Made by a program: the position numbers and the translations under genes
Assembly: GCF_000379625.1 (NCBI RefSeq)
Contig: NZ_KB903245.1
Location: forward strand, 43,028-107,027
Length of the DNA stretch: 64,000 nucleotides
From: Actinomycetospora chiangmaiensis DSM 45062
GTDB taxonomy: Bacteria; Actinomycetota; Actinomycetes; Mycobacteriales; Pseudonocardiaceae
Direction: 5' to 3'
Shown here: piece by piece, positions 17,179 through 26,033 of the stretch
Position numbering within the stretch: position 1 is the stretch's first letter
Layout of the letters: each line of letters starts with the position of its first letter
The notes under the pieces: generated by a model
Databases searched by the model: none
What the model saw: the letters and a program-made list of their open reading frames with translations, nothing else
What the model was told of the DNA's origin: nothing

Positions 17179-17370
17179 GTGGCTGCGGTGTGCGACGTGT
17201 GCGCGAAGGGCCCCGGTTTCGGGAAGTCGGTCTCGCACTCCCACCGCCGGACCAACCGCCGGTGGAACCCGAACGTGCAGACCGTGCACGCCCGGATCGG
17301 CAACGGCAACCGGCAGCGCCTCAACGTCTGCACCTCGTGCCTGAAGGCGGGCAAGGTCAGCCGCGCCTGA
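17179..17370 (+). CDS. rpmB: 50S ribosomal protein L28
   Basis: Large-subunit protein of 63 residues. GTG at 17179 gives [20 protein letters not shown], the usual L28 start, with GAGAGG 8 bases upstream; an in-frame GTG 9 bp earlier is less likely. Four cysteines are arranged as CDVC and CTSC, marking the zinc-binding (C+) paralogue. [13 protein letters not shown] is the family core. It is divergent from recG with 129 bp between. The DAK2-domain gene that separates recG from rpmB in M. tuberculosis is absent. Confidence 0.97.
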   Translation: MAAVCDVCAKGPGFGKSVSHSHRRTNRRWNPNVQTVHARIGNGNRQRLNVCTSCLKAGKVSRA

Positions 17371-17387
17371 CGCGGTCGTGAACGGTC

Positions 17388-17423
17388 CTCGGGCCCGGTA
17401 CGCCACGGCGTGCCGGGCCCGAG
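17388..17423. terminator. GC-rich hairpin terminator after rpmB
   Basis: Near-perfect 17-bp arms at 17388-17404 and 17407-17423 (CTCGGGCCCGG core, one G.T mismatch), just after the rpmB stop and before the convergent DUF397 gene. There is no U-tract, as is usual for high-GC actinobacterial terminators. It could serve both strands. Confidence 0.65.
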
Positions 17424-17451
17424 TACTGTCCGGGCCCGGGTGTCGTCCGGG

Positions 17452-17646
17452 TCAGCCCTGGTCGGCCAGGTCGTCGAACTCGCCGTCGCGCACCCCGCGC
17501 ACGAACGCGTCGACCTCCGCGCGCGTGTAGTGCAGCACCGGGCCGTCGGCGTCGCCGACGGCCCGGACGAGCAGTCCGCCGTCTGGGTGGCGTGCCGTCT
17601 CCAGGCCCGGACCACTGGCGACCCACTCGCACGGGGGGCAGGACAT
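17452..17646 (-). CDS. DUF397 domain protein
   Basis: Protein of 64 residues with the DUF397 pattern: an N-terminal strand region ending CEWVASGPGLETARHP, then DADGPVLHYTRAEVDAFV and the tail GVRDGEFDDL. DUF397 proteins are small, abundant in Streptomyces, Pseudonocardia and relatives, and often lie beside XRE-type regulators with which they are thought to act; no XRE gene is adjacent here. Convergent with rpmB. Confidence 0.8.
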   Translation of the reverse strand: MSCPPCEWVASGPGLETARHPDGGLLVRAVGDADGPVLHYTRAEVDAFVRGVRDGEFDDLADQG

Positions 17647-17782
17647 CGAGGGCCCCCTCGGGGTGGACGGCGGAGCGGGCGATCCGGCTCACGCACATGC
17701 GTTCGTTCTTGCGCCTGCACCGTACGTACGTGAAGATCGAACGGGTGAGGCGGACGCAGAGCAGCGACGAGCGGGGGATCCG

Positions 17783-18271
17783 GTGAGCCGACCGGACACA
17801 TCCCCGGGTTCAGCGGCCGACGAGCCCCGCCTCCCGCGCGCGCAGCGCACCGTGCACCGTCGCTCCGCCCCGGTCCCGCTCCGTGTCGTCTCGCAGCGGG
17901 TGAGCCCCGGCGACACGGCGGACCGGCCCGACACGGCGGACCGCCCCGCCTCGGTCCCGGCCGCGACGACGCAGCGGCCCGTGCCCGCCCCGGTGCCGAC
18001 GGCCGTCGCGGGCGTCCCGGCGACCGGCGCCGTCGCCACCCTGCAGGCCGCCCCGCTTCCCTCGCCCGATGTCGTCGGGCTGCCCGTCCGCCGCGCCGAC
18101 GCCCTCCCGGTGCTCGACCGCCGACGGCCGGTCGCCCGGCTGCTCGCTCTCATCCGGGGCCGGCGCCGGGGCGAGGCCGGCCGGCACCGTCCCGACACGA
18201 TCCCCAGCCGGGGCTGGAGCATGTTCGCCCCGCACCGGCGCGACCGGCGCCGGTTCGGCGTGCGCCGCTGA
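17783..18271 (+). CDS. Hypothetical Pro/Ala/Arg-rich protein
   Basis: GTG at 17783 gives 162 residues, rich in Pro, Ala, Val and Arg, with repeats such as DTADRPDTADRP and a basic C-terminus (SMFAPHRRDRRRFGVRR). No domain or membrane helix is recognised. The opposite strand has no better candidate, and third-position G/C bias fits this frame moderately. It is convergent with ung (2 bp between stops). Treat as a doubtful but possible gene. Confidence 0.4.
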   Translation: MSRPDTSPGSAADEPRLPRAQRTVHRRSAPVPLRVVSQRVSPGDTADRPDTADRPASVPAATTQRPVPAPVPTAVAGVPATGAVATLQAAPLPSPDVVGLPVRRADALPVLDRRRPVARLLALIRGRRRGEAGRHRPDTIPSRGWSMFAPHRRDRRRFGVRR

Positions 18272-18273
18272 GC

Positions 18274-18954
18274 TCAGGGCAGGCGCCAGTCCACCGGCTC
18301 GTCGCCCAGCTCCTCGAGGAACTCGTTGACCCGGCTGAAGGGGCGCGAGCCGAAGAAGCCGCCCGCGGCGGACATCGGGCTGGGATGGGCCGACTCGACG
18401 GCGGGGACGTCCTCGCCGAGCAGCGGCACGAGCGACCGGGCGTCGCGTCCCCACAGGATCGCCACGAGCGGCTGGTCGATCCGCTCGACGAGCGCGGTGA
18501 TCGCCTGCTCGGTGACCTTCTCCCAGCCCTTGTTGCGGTGCGACCCGGGAGCGCCCGGGGCGACGGTGAGGACCCGGTTGAGCAGGAGCACGCCCTGCTC
18601 GGTCCACGGCGTCAGGTCGCCGCTGGTGGGCGGCGGGTGGCCGAGGTCCTCGGTGTACTCCTTGAAGATGTTCTGCAGGCTCTTCGGCAGCGGCCGGACG
18701 TCCGGGGCGACCGAGAACGACAGCCCCACGGCGTGGCCGGGGGTCGGGTACGGGTCCTGCCCGACGACGAGCACGCGGACCTGCTCGAACGGCTGACTGA
18801 AGGCGCGCAGCACGTTCTTCCCGGCGGGCAGGTAGGTCCGGCCGGCGGCCACCTCGGCGCGCAGGAAGTCGCCCATGGTGGCGATGGTGTCGGCGACGGG
18901 CTCGAGGGCCTGCGCCCATCCCGCCTCGACGGTCTCGGAGAGCGGGCGGGCCAT
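18274..18954 (-). CDS. ung: Uracil-DNA glycosylase, family 1
   Basis: Removes uracil from DNA after cytosine deamination. ATG at 18954 gives 226 residues, the family norm. The water-activating motif [11 protein letters not shown] holds Asp67, and the second motif HPSPMSA holds His190. [13 protein letters not shown] and [12 protein letters not shown] are also diagnostic. Its ATG overlaps the stop of the upstream gamma-carbonic-anhydrase-like gene by one base (TGATG), so the two are translationally coupled. Confidence 0.97.
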   Translation of the reverse strand: MARPLSETVEAGWAQALEPVADTIATMGDFLRAEVAAGRTYLPAGKNVLRAFSQPFEQVRVLVVGQDPYPTPGHAVGLSFSVAPDVRPLPKSLQNIFKEYTEDLGHPPPTSGDLTPWTEQGVLLLNRVLTVAPGAPGSHRNKGWEKVTEQAITALVERIDQPLVAILWGRDARSLVPLLGEDVPAVESAHPSPMSAAGGFFGSRPFSRVNEFLEELGDEPVDWRLP

Positions 18955-19475
18955 CAGGCGATCCTCCGGAGCTCGGCGCGGAAGCGGCGGGCCCGCTCGC
19001 GGTAGGACGTCACGGCGTGGTCGAAGGCGCCCTCGGGGACCTCGTGGCCCTCGCGGATCGTGGCCGGCACACCACGGGCCATCCGGCGGGCCGGGACGTG
19101 GAAGCGCGGGCTGACCACGGCGCCCGCCGCGACGATCGCCCCCTCGTCGACCCGGGCGCCGTTGAGCACCACCGAGCCGGAGGAGATGAGCACGTGGTCG
19201 GCGATGGTGGCGGCCTCGATGTGGACGTTGTGCCCGACGGTGCAGTCGTTCCCGATGAGCGTCGGCTGCCGCCGCGTGGTGTGGACGATCGAGCCGTCCT
19301 GGATGCTCGTGCGGTCGCCGACCACGATGTAGCCGTCGTCGCCCCGCAGCACCGCCGTCGGCCACACCGACGCCTCCGCGCCCAGCGTCACCGAGCCGAT
19401 GACCACCGCGTCGGGATGGACGTAGGCGTCCGGATGGATGTCGGGCTCGGCCTCGCCGAGGGCGTAGATCGGCAC
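18954..19475 (-). CDS. Gamma-carbonic-anhydrase-family hexapeptide protein
   Basis: GTG at 19475 gives 173 residues forming a left-handed beta-helix, with hexapeptide-like repeats from [15 protein letters not shown] to [16 protein letters not shown] and a C-terminal helix ([16 protein letters not shown]). Two expected metal-site histidines are seen: His65 (DGSIVH) and His82 (VGH). The position of the third (VGH-x4-H) is Glu87, with His85 two residues earlier. Zinc/CO2 hydration activity is therefore uncertain; it may be a metal-binding paralogue or an acyltransferase-like protein. One-base overlap with ung; 10 bp after the broken GNAT gene. Confidence 0.85.
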   Translation of the reverse strand: MPIYALGEAEPDIHPDAYVHPDAVVIGSVTLGAEASVWPTAVLRGDDGYIVVGDRTSIQDGSIVHTTRRQPTLIGNDCTVGHNVHIEAATIADHVLISSGSVVLNGARVDEGAIVAAGAVVSPRFHVPARRMARGVPATIREGHEVPEGAFDHAVTSYRERARRFRAELRRIA

Positions 19476-19485
19476 GTCGCTGACG

Positions 19486-20042
19486 CTAGCCGCGGATGGC
19501 CCGCGGGCCCGCCGCGGGGTCGGCGCCCAGCTCCCGGGCGAAGCAGGTGCTGTCCGGCTCGTCGCGGTGCACGCCGAAGTTGGGGATCGGCCGGTAGCCC
19601 TGGCGCCGGTAGAGCGCCTCGGCCTCGGGCTGGCGGGTCCCGGTCTCCAGCACGGTCCGCCGGCACCCCGCGGCGTCGCGGTGCGCTCGAGCTCGTCGAG
19701 CAGGGCGACGGCGAACCCACGACGGCGGTGGGCGGGATCGACCCACATGCGCTTGATCTCGGCGTCGAGCGGGCGGAGCACCCCGCGGTCCGCCGGCGGG
19801 ATCGCCTCGGCGGTCAGCCGGCGCCACCCGCCGCAGCACACCGGGCCGACGCCGGGCACCGTCCCGAGCAGGAAGATCCCGCGGGGCGGGGCGAACTCGG
19901 CGGGGTCGACGGGGGTGCGGTCGGTCCCGCCGTACCGCTCGCGGTAGAACGCCTGCACGGCGTCGATGAACCGGACGCTCGCGGGGTCGTCGTAGGCGGC
20001 GGTCCCGAGCGTCAGTCCGGCGGTCCCCATCTCGCCGATCAT
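19486..20042 (-). pseudogene. GNAT N-acetyltransferase gene with a -1 frameshift
   Basis: Two frames join into one GNAT protein of about 185 residues. The first part (ATG 20042 or 20030) contains RPLDAEIKRMWVDPAHRRRG, the acetyl-CoA-binding loop, and ends ALLDELERTA. The rest (AAGCRRTVLETGTRQPEAEA, then LYRRQGYRPIPNFG) is one base out of frame and stops at TAG 19486. The slip lies at about 19675-19681. One extra base, such as a doubled G in the minus-strand sequence accgcgacgcc, would restore the frame. It could be a young pseudogene or a sequencing error. It is divergent from the HAD gene. Confidence 0.75.
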
Positions 20043-20103
20043 CCCGGACGCGGGCAGCATGCGGACGTCGGAGGGCCGTCGTCGGGAAGGAGCGGGACGG
20101 GAC

Positions 20104-20847
20104 GTGAGACGTCCGGTGGGGGTCTGCTGGGACATCGACGGGACGCTGCTGCGCGGCGGCCGGGTCGGCGGCGACGTACTGCGCGACGCCTTCGTCGCCG
20201 TCGCGGGCCGCGAACCCCCGCACGTCCCCATGGGCGGGATGACCGACCACCTCGTCGCCGAGGCGTTCCGCGACGGCCTGCCGCCCGGCGAGGCGGCGGC
20301 CCTGCACCGGCGCGGCCACGAGTACACCGACGCGATGATCGCGGCGATCGGCGCGCAGTGGGACGGCCGCGACGCCGCTCTCGCCGAGACGCTGCGGGTG
20401 CTGCCCGGAGTCCGCGAGGCGGTGCGGTTGCTCGCCGACGAGCCGGGGGTCGACCAGATCGTGCTCACCGGCAACGTGCGCGCCGGGGCCGAGCTGAAGC
20501 TGACCGTCGCCGGCCTCCACCCGGGCACCTTCGATCTCGACGACGGGGTCTACGGCCACCTGCCCGGGCCGCGGTCCGCCCTGGTCCACGCGGCGCGGGC
20601 GGCCCTGGAGCGCCGGCACGGCCGGGAGGTGGGGCTCGTCGTCGTGGGCGACACGCCGCGCGACGTCGAGGCCGCCCACGCCGCCGGCGCGCTCGCCGTC
20701 GGGGTCGCCACCGGCGCCGCCACGCTCGCCGATCTGCGGGCCGCCGGGGCCGACCACGTGAGCGAGGACCTGTCCGACCCGGCCGCTCTGGTGGCGGTCG
20801 TGCGCGCGGCGGGCCAGGATCCACGGGCGACCCGAGGGGATGTGTGA
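20104..20847 (+). CDS. HAD-superfamily phosphatase, possible phosphoglycolate phosphatase
   Basis: GTG at 20104 gives 247 residues. Motif I is DIDGTLL with Asp10 (nucleophile) and Asp12; motif II is the Thr of IVLTGN; motif IV is VVVGDTPRDVEAA with the Mg2+-binding Asp. An alpha-helical cap lies between about 20 and 95. The stop is only 4 bp before the glcD ATG, so it heads the glcDEF operon. A 2-phosphoglycolate phosphatase feeding glycolate to GlcDEF is the natural reading, but that substrate is inferred from position alone. Confidence 0.8.
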   Translation: MRRPVGVCWDIDGTLLRGGRVGGDVLRDAFVAVAGREPPHVPMGGMTDHLVAEAFRDGLPPGEAAALHRRGHEYTDAMIAAIGAQWDGRDAALAETLRVLPGVREAVRLLADEPGVDQIVLTGNVRAGAELKLTVAGLHPGTFDLDDGVYGHLPGPRSALVHAARAALERRHGREVGLVVVGDTPRDVEAAHAAGALAVGVATGAATLADLRAAGADHVSEDLSDPAALVAVVRAAGQDPRATRGDV

Positions 20848-20851
20848 CGCC

Positions 20852-22339
20852 ATGAGCACGACCACCACCGCCGCGAGCAGCACCGCCGCCCTGGCTCCGG
20901 TGCTGGCGCGCGAGTTCGCCGCCCTGCTGCCCGAGAACTGCGTGATCACCGACGAGGTGGGGCTGCGGAGCTACGAGTGCGACGGGCTGACCGGCTTCCG
21001 CCAGGTCCCCGCCGTCGTCGTCCTGCCGCGGGACACCGCCGAGGTCGCCGCCTGCGTGGCGGTGTGCGCCCGCCACGGGGTGCCCTTCGTCGCACGCGGC
21101 GCCGGGACCGGCCTGTCCGGGGGCGCGCTCCCGGTCGCCGACGGCGTCGTCATCTCGCTGCAGAAGCTCCGGCGCATCCTCGAGATCGACGTCGAGAACC
21201 GGCGGGCCGTGCTCGAGCCCGGCGTGTTCAACCTCGACATCTCGCGGGCCGCCGCGCCGCACGGGCTGTACTACGCGCCCGACCCCTCGAGCCAGCAGGT
21301 CTGCACCATCGGCGGCAACGTCGCGGAGAACTCCGGCGGCGCGCACTGCCTCAAGTACGGGTTCACCACGAACCACGTGCTCGAGATGGAGGTCGTGCTC
21401 GCCGACGGCAGCGTCGTCACCGTCGGCGCTCCGACGGCGGAGCAGGCGGGCCCGGACCTGCGCGGGCTCTTCCTCGGCTCCGAGGGCACGCTCGGGATCT
21501 GCACGAAGGTCACGGTGCGGCTGCTGCGCAAGCCCGAGGCGGTGCGCACCGTGCTCGCCGACTTCCCGTCGATCGAGGCCGCGGGCGACACCGTCGGCGC
21601 CATCGTCGACGCGTCGATCGTCCCGGCCGCCGTCGAGATGATGGACTCCCTGGCGATGGAGGCCGCCGAGGCCGCCGTCGGCGCGGGCTACACCGTCGAG
21701 TCCCCGTCCGCGCTCATCATCGAGCTCGACGGGCCCGCCGAGGAGTGCGACGAGCAGTTCGCCGAGATCACGCGCATCTGCGAGGAGCACGGGTCGACGC
21801 GCATCCACGTGGCCGACAGCGCCGACGAGCGGGCCCGGGTGTGGAAGGGCCGCAAGGCCGCGTTCGCCGCGGTCGGGCGCATCAGCCCCGACTACATCGT
21901 CCAGGACGGCGTGGTCCCGCGGACGCGGCTCGCCGAGGTGCTCTCGCAGATCGCGTCGATGGGCTCCGAGGTCGGGCTGCGCGTGGCCAACGTCTTCCAC
22001 GCCGGCGACGGCAACCTCCACCCGCTGGTGCTCTACTCGGAGGCCGCGGGCGAGCACGAGAAGGCCGAGGACCTCTCGAGCCGGATCGCGGAGCTGTGCG
22101 TCGAGCTCGGCGGATCCCTCTCCGGCGAGCACGGCATCGGCGCCGACAAGGCGTGCTCGATGGGACGCATGTTCACCGACGACGACCTCGCGGTGATGCA
22201 GCGGGTGCGCACCGGGTTCGACCCCGCGGGCCTGTGCAATCCCGGGAAGATCTTCCCCACCCCGCGGCTGTGCGGCGAGCGGCCCGGACCGTTCCGCCCG
22301 CACCCCCTGGAAGAGGCCGGAGTGATCAGCCGACTGTGA
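20852..22339 (+). CDS. glcD: Glycolate oxidase FAD-linked subunit GlcD
   Basis: Oxidises glycolate (or a related 2-hydroxyacid such as lactate) to the 2-oxoacid. ATG at 20852 (495 residues) was chosen because GAGGGG lies just upstream; an in-frame ATG at 20840 overlaps the previous stop. The PCMH-type FAD domain shows PFVARGAGTGLSGGALPV and QQVCTIGGNVAENSGGAHC. The C-terminal FAD-oxidase domain ends with GDGNLHPL, GEHGIGADKA and GLCNPGKIFP. Its stop overlaps the glcE GTG (GTGA). Confidence 0.93.
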   Translation: MSTTTTAASSTAALAPVLAREFAALLPENCVITDEVGLRSYECDGLTGFRQVPAVVVLPRDTAEVAACVAVCARHGVPFVARGAGTGLSGGALPVADGVVISLQKLRRILEIDVENRRAVLEPGVFNLDISRAAAPHGLYYAPDPSSQQVCTIGGNVAENSGGAHCLKYGFTTNHVLEMEVVLADGSVVTVGAPTAEQAGPDLRGLFLGSEGTLGICTKVTVRLLRKPEAVRTVLADFPSIEAAGDTVGAIVDASIVPAAVEMMDSLAMEAAEAAVGAGYTVESPSALIIELDGPAEECDEQFAEITRICEEHGSTRIHVADSADERARVWKGRKAAFAAVGRISPDYIVQDGVVPRTRLAEVLSQIASMGSEVGLRVANVFHAGDGNLHPLVLYSEAAGEHEKAEDLSSRIAELCVELGGSLSGEHGIGADKACSMGRMFTDDDLAVMQRVRTGFDPAGLCNPGKIFPTPRLCGERPGPFRPHPLEEAGVISRL

Positions 22340-23481
22340 ACACCACACCGAGCTCGCTGGTCGAGCTGCGCGACGCGGTCCGCGACCTCCCCGGGCCGCT
22401 CGTCGCCACGGGCGCCGGCACCGCCTCCGACTGGGGCGGCGCCCTCGTCGGCGACGCCACGGGAGTCTCCGTCACCGGGCTCACCGGCGTCATCACCCAC
22501 AACCCCGGTGACATGACCGTCTCGGTCGGCGCGGGCACCCCGCTGTCCGACCTGCAGGACACCCTCGCGGCGGCCGGTCAGCGGGTCGCCCTCGACGCGG
22601 CCCGCGCCCGCCGCGGCGCCACCGTCGGAGGCCTCTTCGCGACGGCGGACGCGGGGCCCCTCGCGCTCGGGTTCGGCTCGCTGCGCGACCTCGTCATCGG
22701 CGTCACCGTCGTGCTCGCCGACGGGACCGTCGCCCGCTCCGGCGGGCACGTCATCAAGAACGTCGCGGGCTACGACCTCGCGAAGCTGCTCCACGGCGCG
22801 TACGGCACCTTCGGGGTGGTCGCGGAGATCGTGCTGCGGCTCCACCCGCGACCGTCCGCCACGCGTACGGTCGCCCTGCCACTCGCCGATGTCGGCGGAC
22901 TGCCCGCGGCGGGCCGGGCCGTCACGGACACGCCCGTCGAGGCCGCCGCGCTGGAGTGGGTCGACGGGCGCCTGCTGGCCCTGCTCGAGGGCACGGAGGC
23001 CGGCGTCGAGGCGCGGGCGTCGCGCCTGGTGGACCTGCTCGGGCAGGGCGCCGAGGTCCTCGCCCCCGCCGACGCCGACGCCGCCTGGGTCGCCCACCAC
23101 GACGCCGTCGACCGGCGGCCCGAGGACCGCGCGGTCGTGCGCGTCGGGGTCGCCCCCACCCGCCTGGGCGACCTGCTCACCGGGCTGGTCGCCGACGCCG
23201 GGGCCGCCGACGTCACCGCCGCGCCCGCCACCGGCGTCGCGACCCTGACGGTGCCGGCCGACGCGGCCGCCGTCGACGCGGTGCACACCCGGGTCGCGGC
23301 GCTCGGCGGCACCTCGACCCTGCGCGCCCGCCCCGCCGGCGCCGACGTCCCCGCGTGGGGACCCACCCCGACGAGCGCCGCCGTGCTGCGGTCCGTCGCC
23401 GCCGCGTTCGACCCCGACCAACGCCTCGGGCGCGGTCGTCTCGCCCCCTGGCTGCCCGTCCCCGAAGGAGCGTCCGCGTGA
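22336..23481 (+). CDS. glcE: Glycolate oxidase FAD-binding subunit GlcE
   Basis: GTG at 22336 overlaps the glcD stop; 381 residues, close to the usual 350-400. A second PCMH-type FAD-binding fold is visible: VATGAGTASDWGG, then GDMTVSVGAGTPLSDLQ, RGATVGGLFAT and HVIKNVAGYDLAKLLHGAYGT. GlcE pairs with GlcD, and both are needed for activity in E. coli. The C-terminal third is Ala/Val/Asp-rich and poorly conserved. Its stop overlaps the glcF GTG. Confidence 0.9.
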   Translation: MNTTPSSLVELRDAVRDLPGPLVATGAGTASDWGGALVGDATGVSVTGLTGVITHNPGDMTVSVGAGTPLSDLQDTLAAAGQRVALDAARARRGATVGGLFATADAGPLALGFGSLRDLVIGVTVVLADGTVARSGGHVIKNVAGYDLAKLLHGAYGTFGVVAEIVLRLHPRPSATRTVALPLADVGGLPAAGRAVTDTPVEAAALEWVDGRLLALLEGTEAGVEARASRLVDLLGQGAEVLAPADADAAWVAHHDAVDRRPEDRAVVRVGVAPTRLGDLLTGLVADAGAADVTAAPATGVATLTVPADAAAVDAVHTRVAALGGTSTLRARPAGADVPAWGPTPTSAAVLRSVAAAFDPDQRLGRGRLAPWLPVPEGASA

Positions 23482-24902
23482 CCAGCACGCCCACCACGGG
23501 TCCCGCAGGGCCCGGCCCCGACTTCACCTCGCAGCGCGGGGAGAACGCCCCGGGCCCGGAGCGCACCGACGCCCTGGCCGCCGCCTCCCACGGCAGCTTC
23601 GACGACCACCACCCGCCGGCCCGCGAGCTGCTCGACGACTGCGTGCACTGCGGGTTCTGCCTGCCGACCTGCCCGACCTACGCCCTGTGGGGCGAGGAGA
23701 TGGACTCGCCCCGCGGGCGCATCTACCTCATGGAGATGGCCGAGAAGGGCGAGATCCCCCTCGACGGCGCGTTCACCACCCACATCGACCGCTGCCTGGG
23801 CTGCATGGCCTGCGTGACCGCCTGCCCGTCCGGCGTGCAGTACGACCGGCTGCTCGAGGCCACCCGCCCGCAGATCGAGCGCAACGTCCCCCGCAGCCGC
23901 GCCGACCGGCTGTTCCGCGAGGCGATCTTCACGCTGTTCCCCTACCGGCGGCGGCTGCGGGCGGCCTCCCTCGGCGGCGCGCTGTACCAGAAGCTGCGCC
24001 CGAAGCGGATGGACGCGCTGCTCGCGAAGCTGCCCCGGCGCTTCGAGCGGCTCGTGGCGATGGAGTCGCTGCTCCCGCCGGTCAGCGTCCGCGACGCGTT
24101 CGCCCGCACCCCGGCCGTCACCCCGGCGCGCACGACCTCCGAGCACCCCGTGCGCCGCGGGCGGATCGGGATGCTCACCGGCTGCGTGCAGGACGTCTTC
24201 TTCCACCAGGTCAACCTCGCCACCACCCGCGTGCTCGCCGCCGAGGGCTACGACGTCGTCGCGCCGCGCGAGCAGGCGTGCTGCGGCGCGCTCGGGCTGC
24301 ACGCGGGGCGCGAGGAGGAGTCGGTCCGGCGCGCCAAGGACCTCATCGCGGTGTTCGAGCAGGCCGACGTCGACGTCATCGCGGTCAACGTCGCCGGCTG
24401 CGGGTCCTCGATGAAGGAGTACGGCGAGCTGCTCGCCGACGACCCGGAGTGGAAGGAGCGCGGCGAGGAGTTCTCGCGGAAGGTCCGCGACGTCTCCGAG
24501 GTGCTGGCGGACGCCCTCGCCGAGTCCCGGGCCCCGCGGCACCGGATCGACGCGACGGTGGTCTACCACGACGCCTGCCACCTCGGGCACGCCCAGAAGA
24601 TCCGCCAGCAGCCCCGCGACGTGCTGCGCTCCGTGCCGGGCGTCGGCCTCGTCGAGCTGCCCGAGGCGGAGATCTGCTGCGGGTCGGCCGGGATCTACAA
24701 CATGCTCCAGCCCGAGGCCGCCGGTGACCTCGGCCGGCGCAAGGCCGACAACATCCGGGGCACCGGCGCGGACCTGCTGGTCACCGCCAACCCCGGCTGT
24801 CTGCTGCAGATCCGCAAGTACCTCGAGGGCGACCTCCCGATGCTGCACCCGATCCAGCTGATCGACGCGTCGATCCGGGGAGTGCGTCCGCCCGGGATGT
24901 GA
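23478..24902 (+). CDS. glcF: Glycolate oxidase iron-sulfur subunit GlcF
   Basis: Electron-transfer subunit of the GlcDEF complex. GTG at 23478 gives 474 residues. Two ferredoxin-type 4Fe-4S motifs are CVHCGFCLPTCP and CLGCMACVTACP. Two CCG domains follow (ACCGALGLHAGREEE with AGCGSSMKEYG, and ICCGSAGIYNMLQPE with ANPGCLLQI), as in GlcF and heterodisulfide-reductase-like proteins. A non-conserved extension of about 45 residues precedes the first cluster. Electrons presumably go to the menaquinone pool. Last gene of the HAD-glcDEF operon. Confidence 0.93.
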   Translation: MTSTPTTGPAGPGPDFTSQRGENAPGPERTDALAAASHGSFDDHHPPARELLDDCVHCGFCLPTCPTYALWGEEMDSPRGRIYLMEMAEKGEIPLDGAFTTHIDRCLGCMACVTACPSGVQYDRLLEATRPQIERNVPRSRADRLFREAIFTLFPYRRRLRAASLGGALYQKLRPKRMDALLAKLPRRFERLVAMESLLPPVSVRDAFARTPAVTPARTTSEHPVRRGRIGMLTGCVQDVFFHQVNLATTRVLAAEGYDVVAPREQACCGALGLHAGREEESVRRAKDLIAVFEQADVDVIAVNVAGCGSSMKEYGELLADDPEWKERGEEFSRKVRDVSEVLADALAESRAPRHRIDATVVYHDACHLGHAQKIRQQPRDVLRSVPGVGLVELPEAEICCGSAGIYNMLQPEAAGDLGRRKADNIRGTGADLLVTANPGCLLQIRKYLEGDLPMLHPIQLIDASIRGVRPPGM

Positions 24903-24908
24903 TCACCT

Positions 24909-24948
24909 GTGAGTACTTCTCCGTGCTGGAGCACGGAAAAGTACTCAC
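24909..24948. repeat. Palindromic repeat, family A (copy 1)
   Basis: 18-bp arms (24909-24926 and 24931-24948), one mismatch, 4-base loop. Left arm GTGAGTACTTCTCCGTGC. It lies between the convergent glcF and thiL genes. Related copies are at 48231-48270 and 54686-54725. It may act as a bidirectional terminator, but its sequence conservation suggests a dispersed repeat. Confidence 0.85.
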
Positions 24949-24954
24949 GGGCGC

Positions 24955-25989
24955 TCACCTCCAGTGCCGCCAGCCGGGGTCGCCGGCGCCGCCCCAGCGA
25001 TCGGCGTCGACGGTCACGCCGACGCCGAGCCGGCACTCGGCGAACACCGTCCAGCCCTCGGGGACGTGGCTCTCGTCGGGGAAGCACGCCACCAGGGAGT
25101 GGTCCTCGCCGCCGGTGAGCGCCCACCGCAGAGCGTCCCCGCCGAGCGCGGACGCCACGTCGCGCAGCTTGTCGGCGACGGGGACGAGCTCGGAGCGGAT
25201 GTCGATGCGCACCCGGGAGGCCTCGGCGACGTGCGCGAGGTCGGCGAGCAGGCCGTCCGACGTGTCGATCATCGCGCTGGCCCCGGCGCGGGCGGCGACG
25301 GGGCCGGCGGCGATGGGCGGGCGGGGCGTGCGGTGCGCCGCGACCATCGCGAGCGGGGAGCGGAACCCGCGGCGCAGCACCTCCATGCCCGCGGCCGACC
25401 AGCCGAGCACCCCGCAGACGGCGACGACGTGGCCGACCTTGGCCCCCGAGCGGCGGACCGGCGCGCGGCCCTCGAGGTCGCCCAGCGCCGTGATGGTCAC
25501 CACGATCTGCTCGGCGGACACCGTGTCCCCGCCGACCACCCCGACGCCGGCCTCGGACGCCGCGTCCCAGATGCCGGCGGCGAGGCCCTCGACGACGTCG
25601 GTCGGGGTGGACGCCGGGCACGCCAGCGAGAGCAGCAGACCGGTCGGCACCGCCCCCATCGCGGCGATGTCGGCAAGGTTCGCGGCGACCGCCTTCCGGC
25701 CGACCTGTTCCGGGGCCGACCAGTCCAGCCGGAAGTGCACGCCCTGTACCAGGGTGTCCACGGTGGCCACCACCCGGCCGTCGGGGGCGGCCACGACGGC
25801 GGCGTCGTCCCCGGGCCCGAGCAGGGTCCCCTCGGGCTGGGGCCGCCCGGCCGTGATGCGGTCGATCACCCCGAACTCGCCGAGGTCGGACACCTGCCCG
25901 CCGGTCTTCCCCCGGGCCGTGGTCCGCTGTGACGCGTCTCCCACGTCCGGGGGCGAGCTGCGCCGCGCTCCGTCTCCCGACCGCCTCAC
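24955..25989 (-). CDS. thiL: Thiamine-monophosphate kinase
   Basis: Phosphorylates thiamine monophosphate to thiamine pyrophosphate, the last step of cofactor synthesis. GTG at 25989 (344 residues) is preferred because AGGGAG lies 9 bases upstream; a GTG at 25893 (MSDLGEFGVIDRI) is the shorter alternative. Visible PurM/ThiL-fold motifs are LGEFGVIDRI, LLGPGDDAAVV, DTLVQGVHFRLDW, NLADIAAMGA, VGGDTV, MIDTSDGLLADL and LTGGEDHSLVA. Divergent from the Lrp-type gene. Confidence 0.94.
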   Translation of the reverse strand: MRRSGDGARRSSPPDVGDASQRTTARGKTGGQVSDLGEFGVIDRITAGRPQPEGTLLGPGDDAAVVAAPDGRVVATVDTLVQGVHFRLDWSAPEQVGRKAVAANLADIAAMGAVPTGLLLSLACPASTPTDVVEGLAAGIWDAASEAGVGVVGGDTVSAEQIVVTITALGDLEGRAPVRRSGAKVGHVVAVCGVLGWSAAGMEVLRRGFRSPLAMVAAHRTPRPPIAAGPVAARAGASAMIDTSDGLLADLAHVAEASRVRIDIRSELVPVADKLRDVASALGGDALRWALTGGEDHSLVACFPDESHVPEGWTVFAECRLGVGVTVDADRWGGAGDPGWRHWR

Positions 25990-26033
25990 CCGTCTGCTCC
26001 CTGCGGTACGTTCCGACCCGTCGTGTCACCCGT

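Noticed and set aside
17719-17733. CACCGTACGTACGTG near-palindrome upstream of DUF397
   Set aside because: Short alternating sequence that is likely by chance, with no clear link to a promoter element.
17689-18222. Minus-strand 177-residue frame opposite the 17783 gene
   Set aside because: Composition is Arg/Ser/Thr/Gly-rich, as expected of a shadow, with no ribosome-binding site; the + frame is weak but better.
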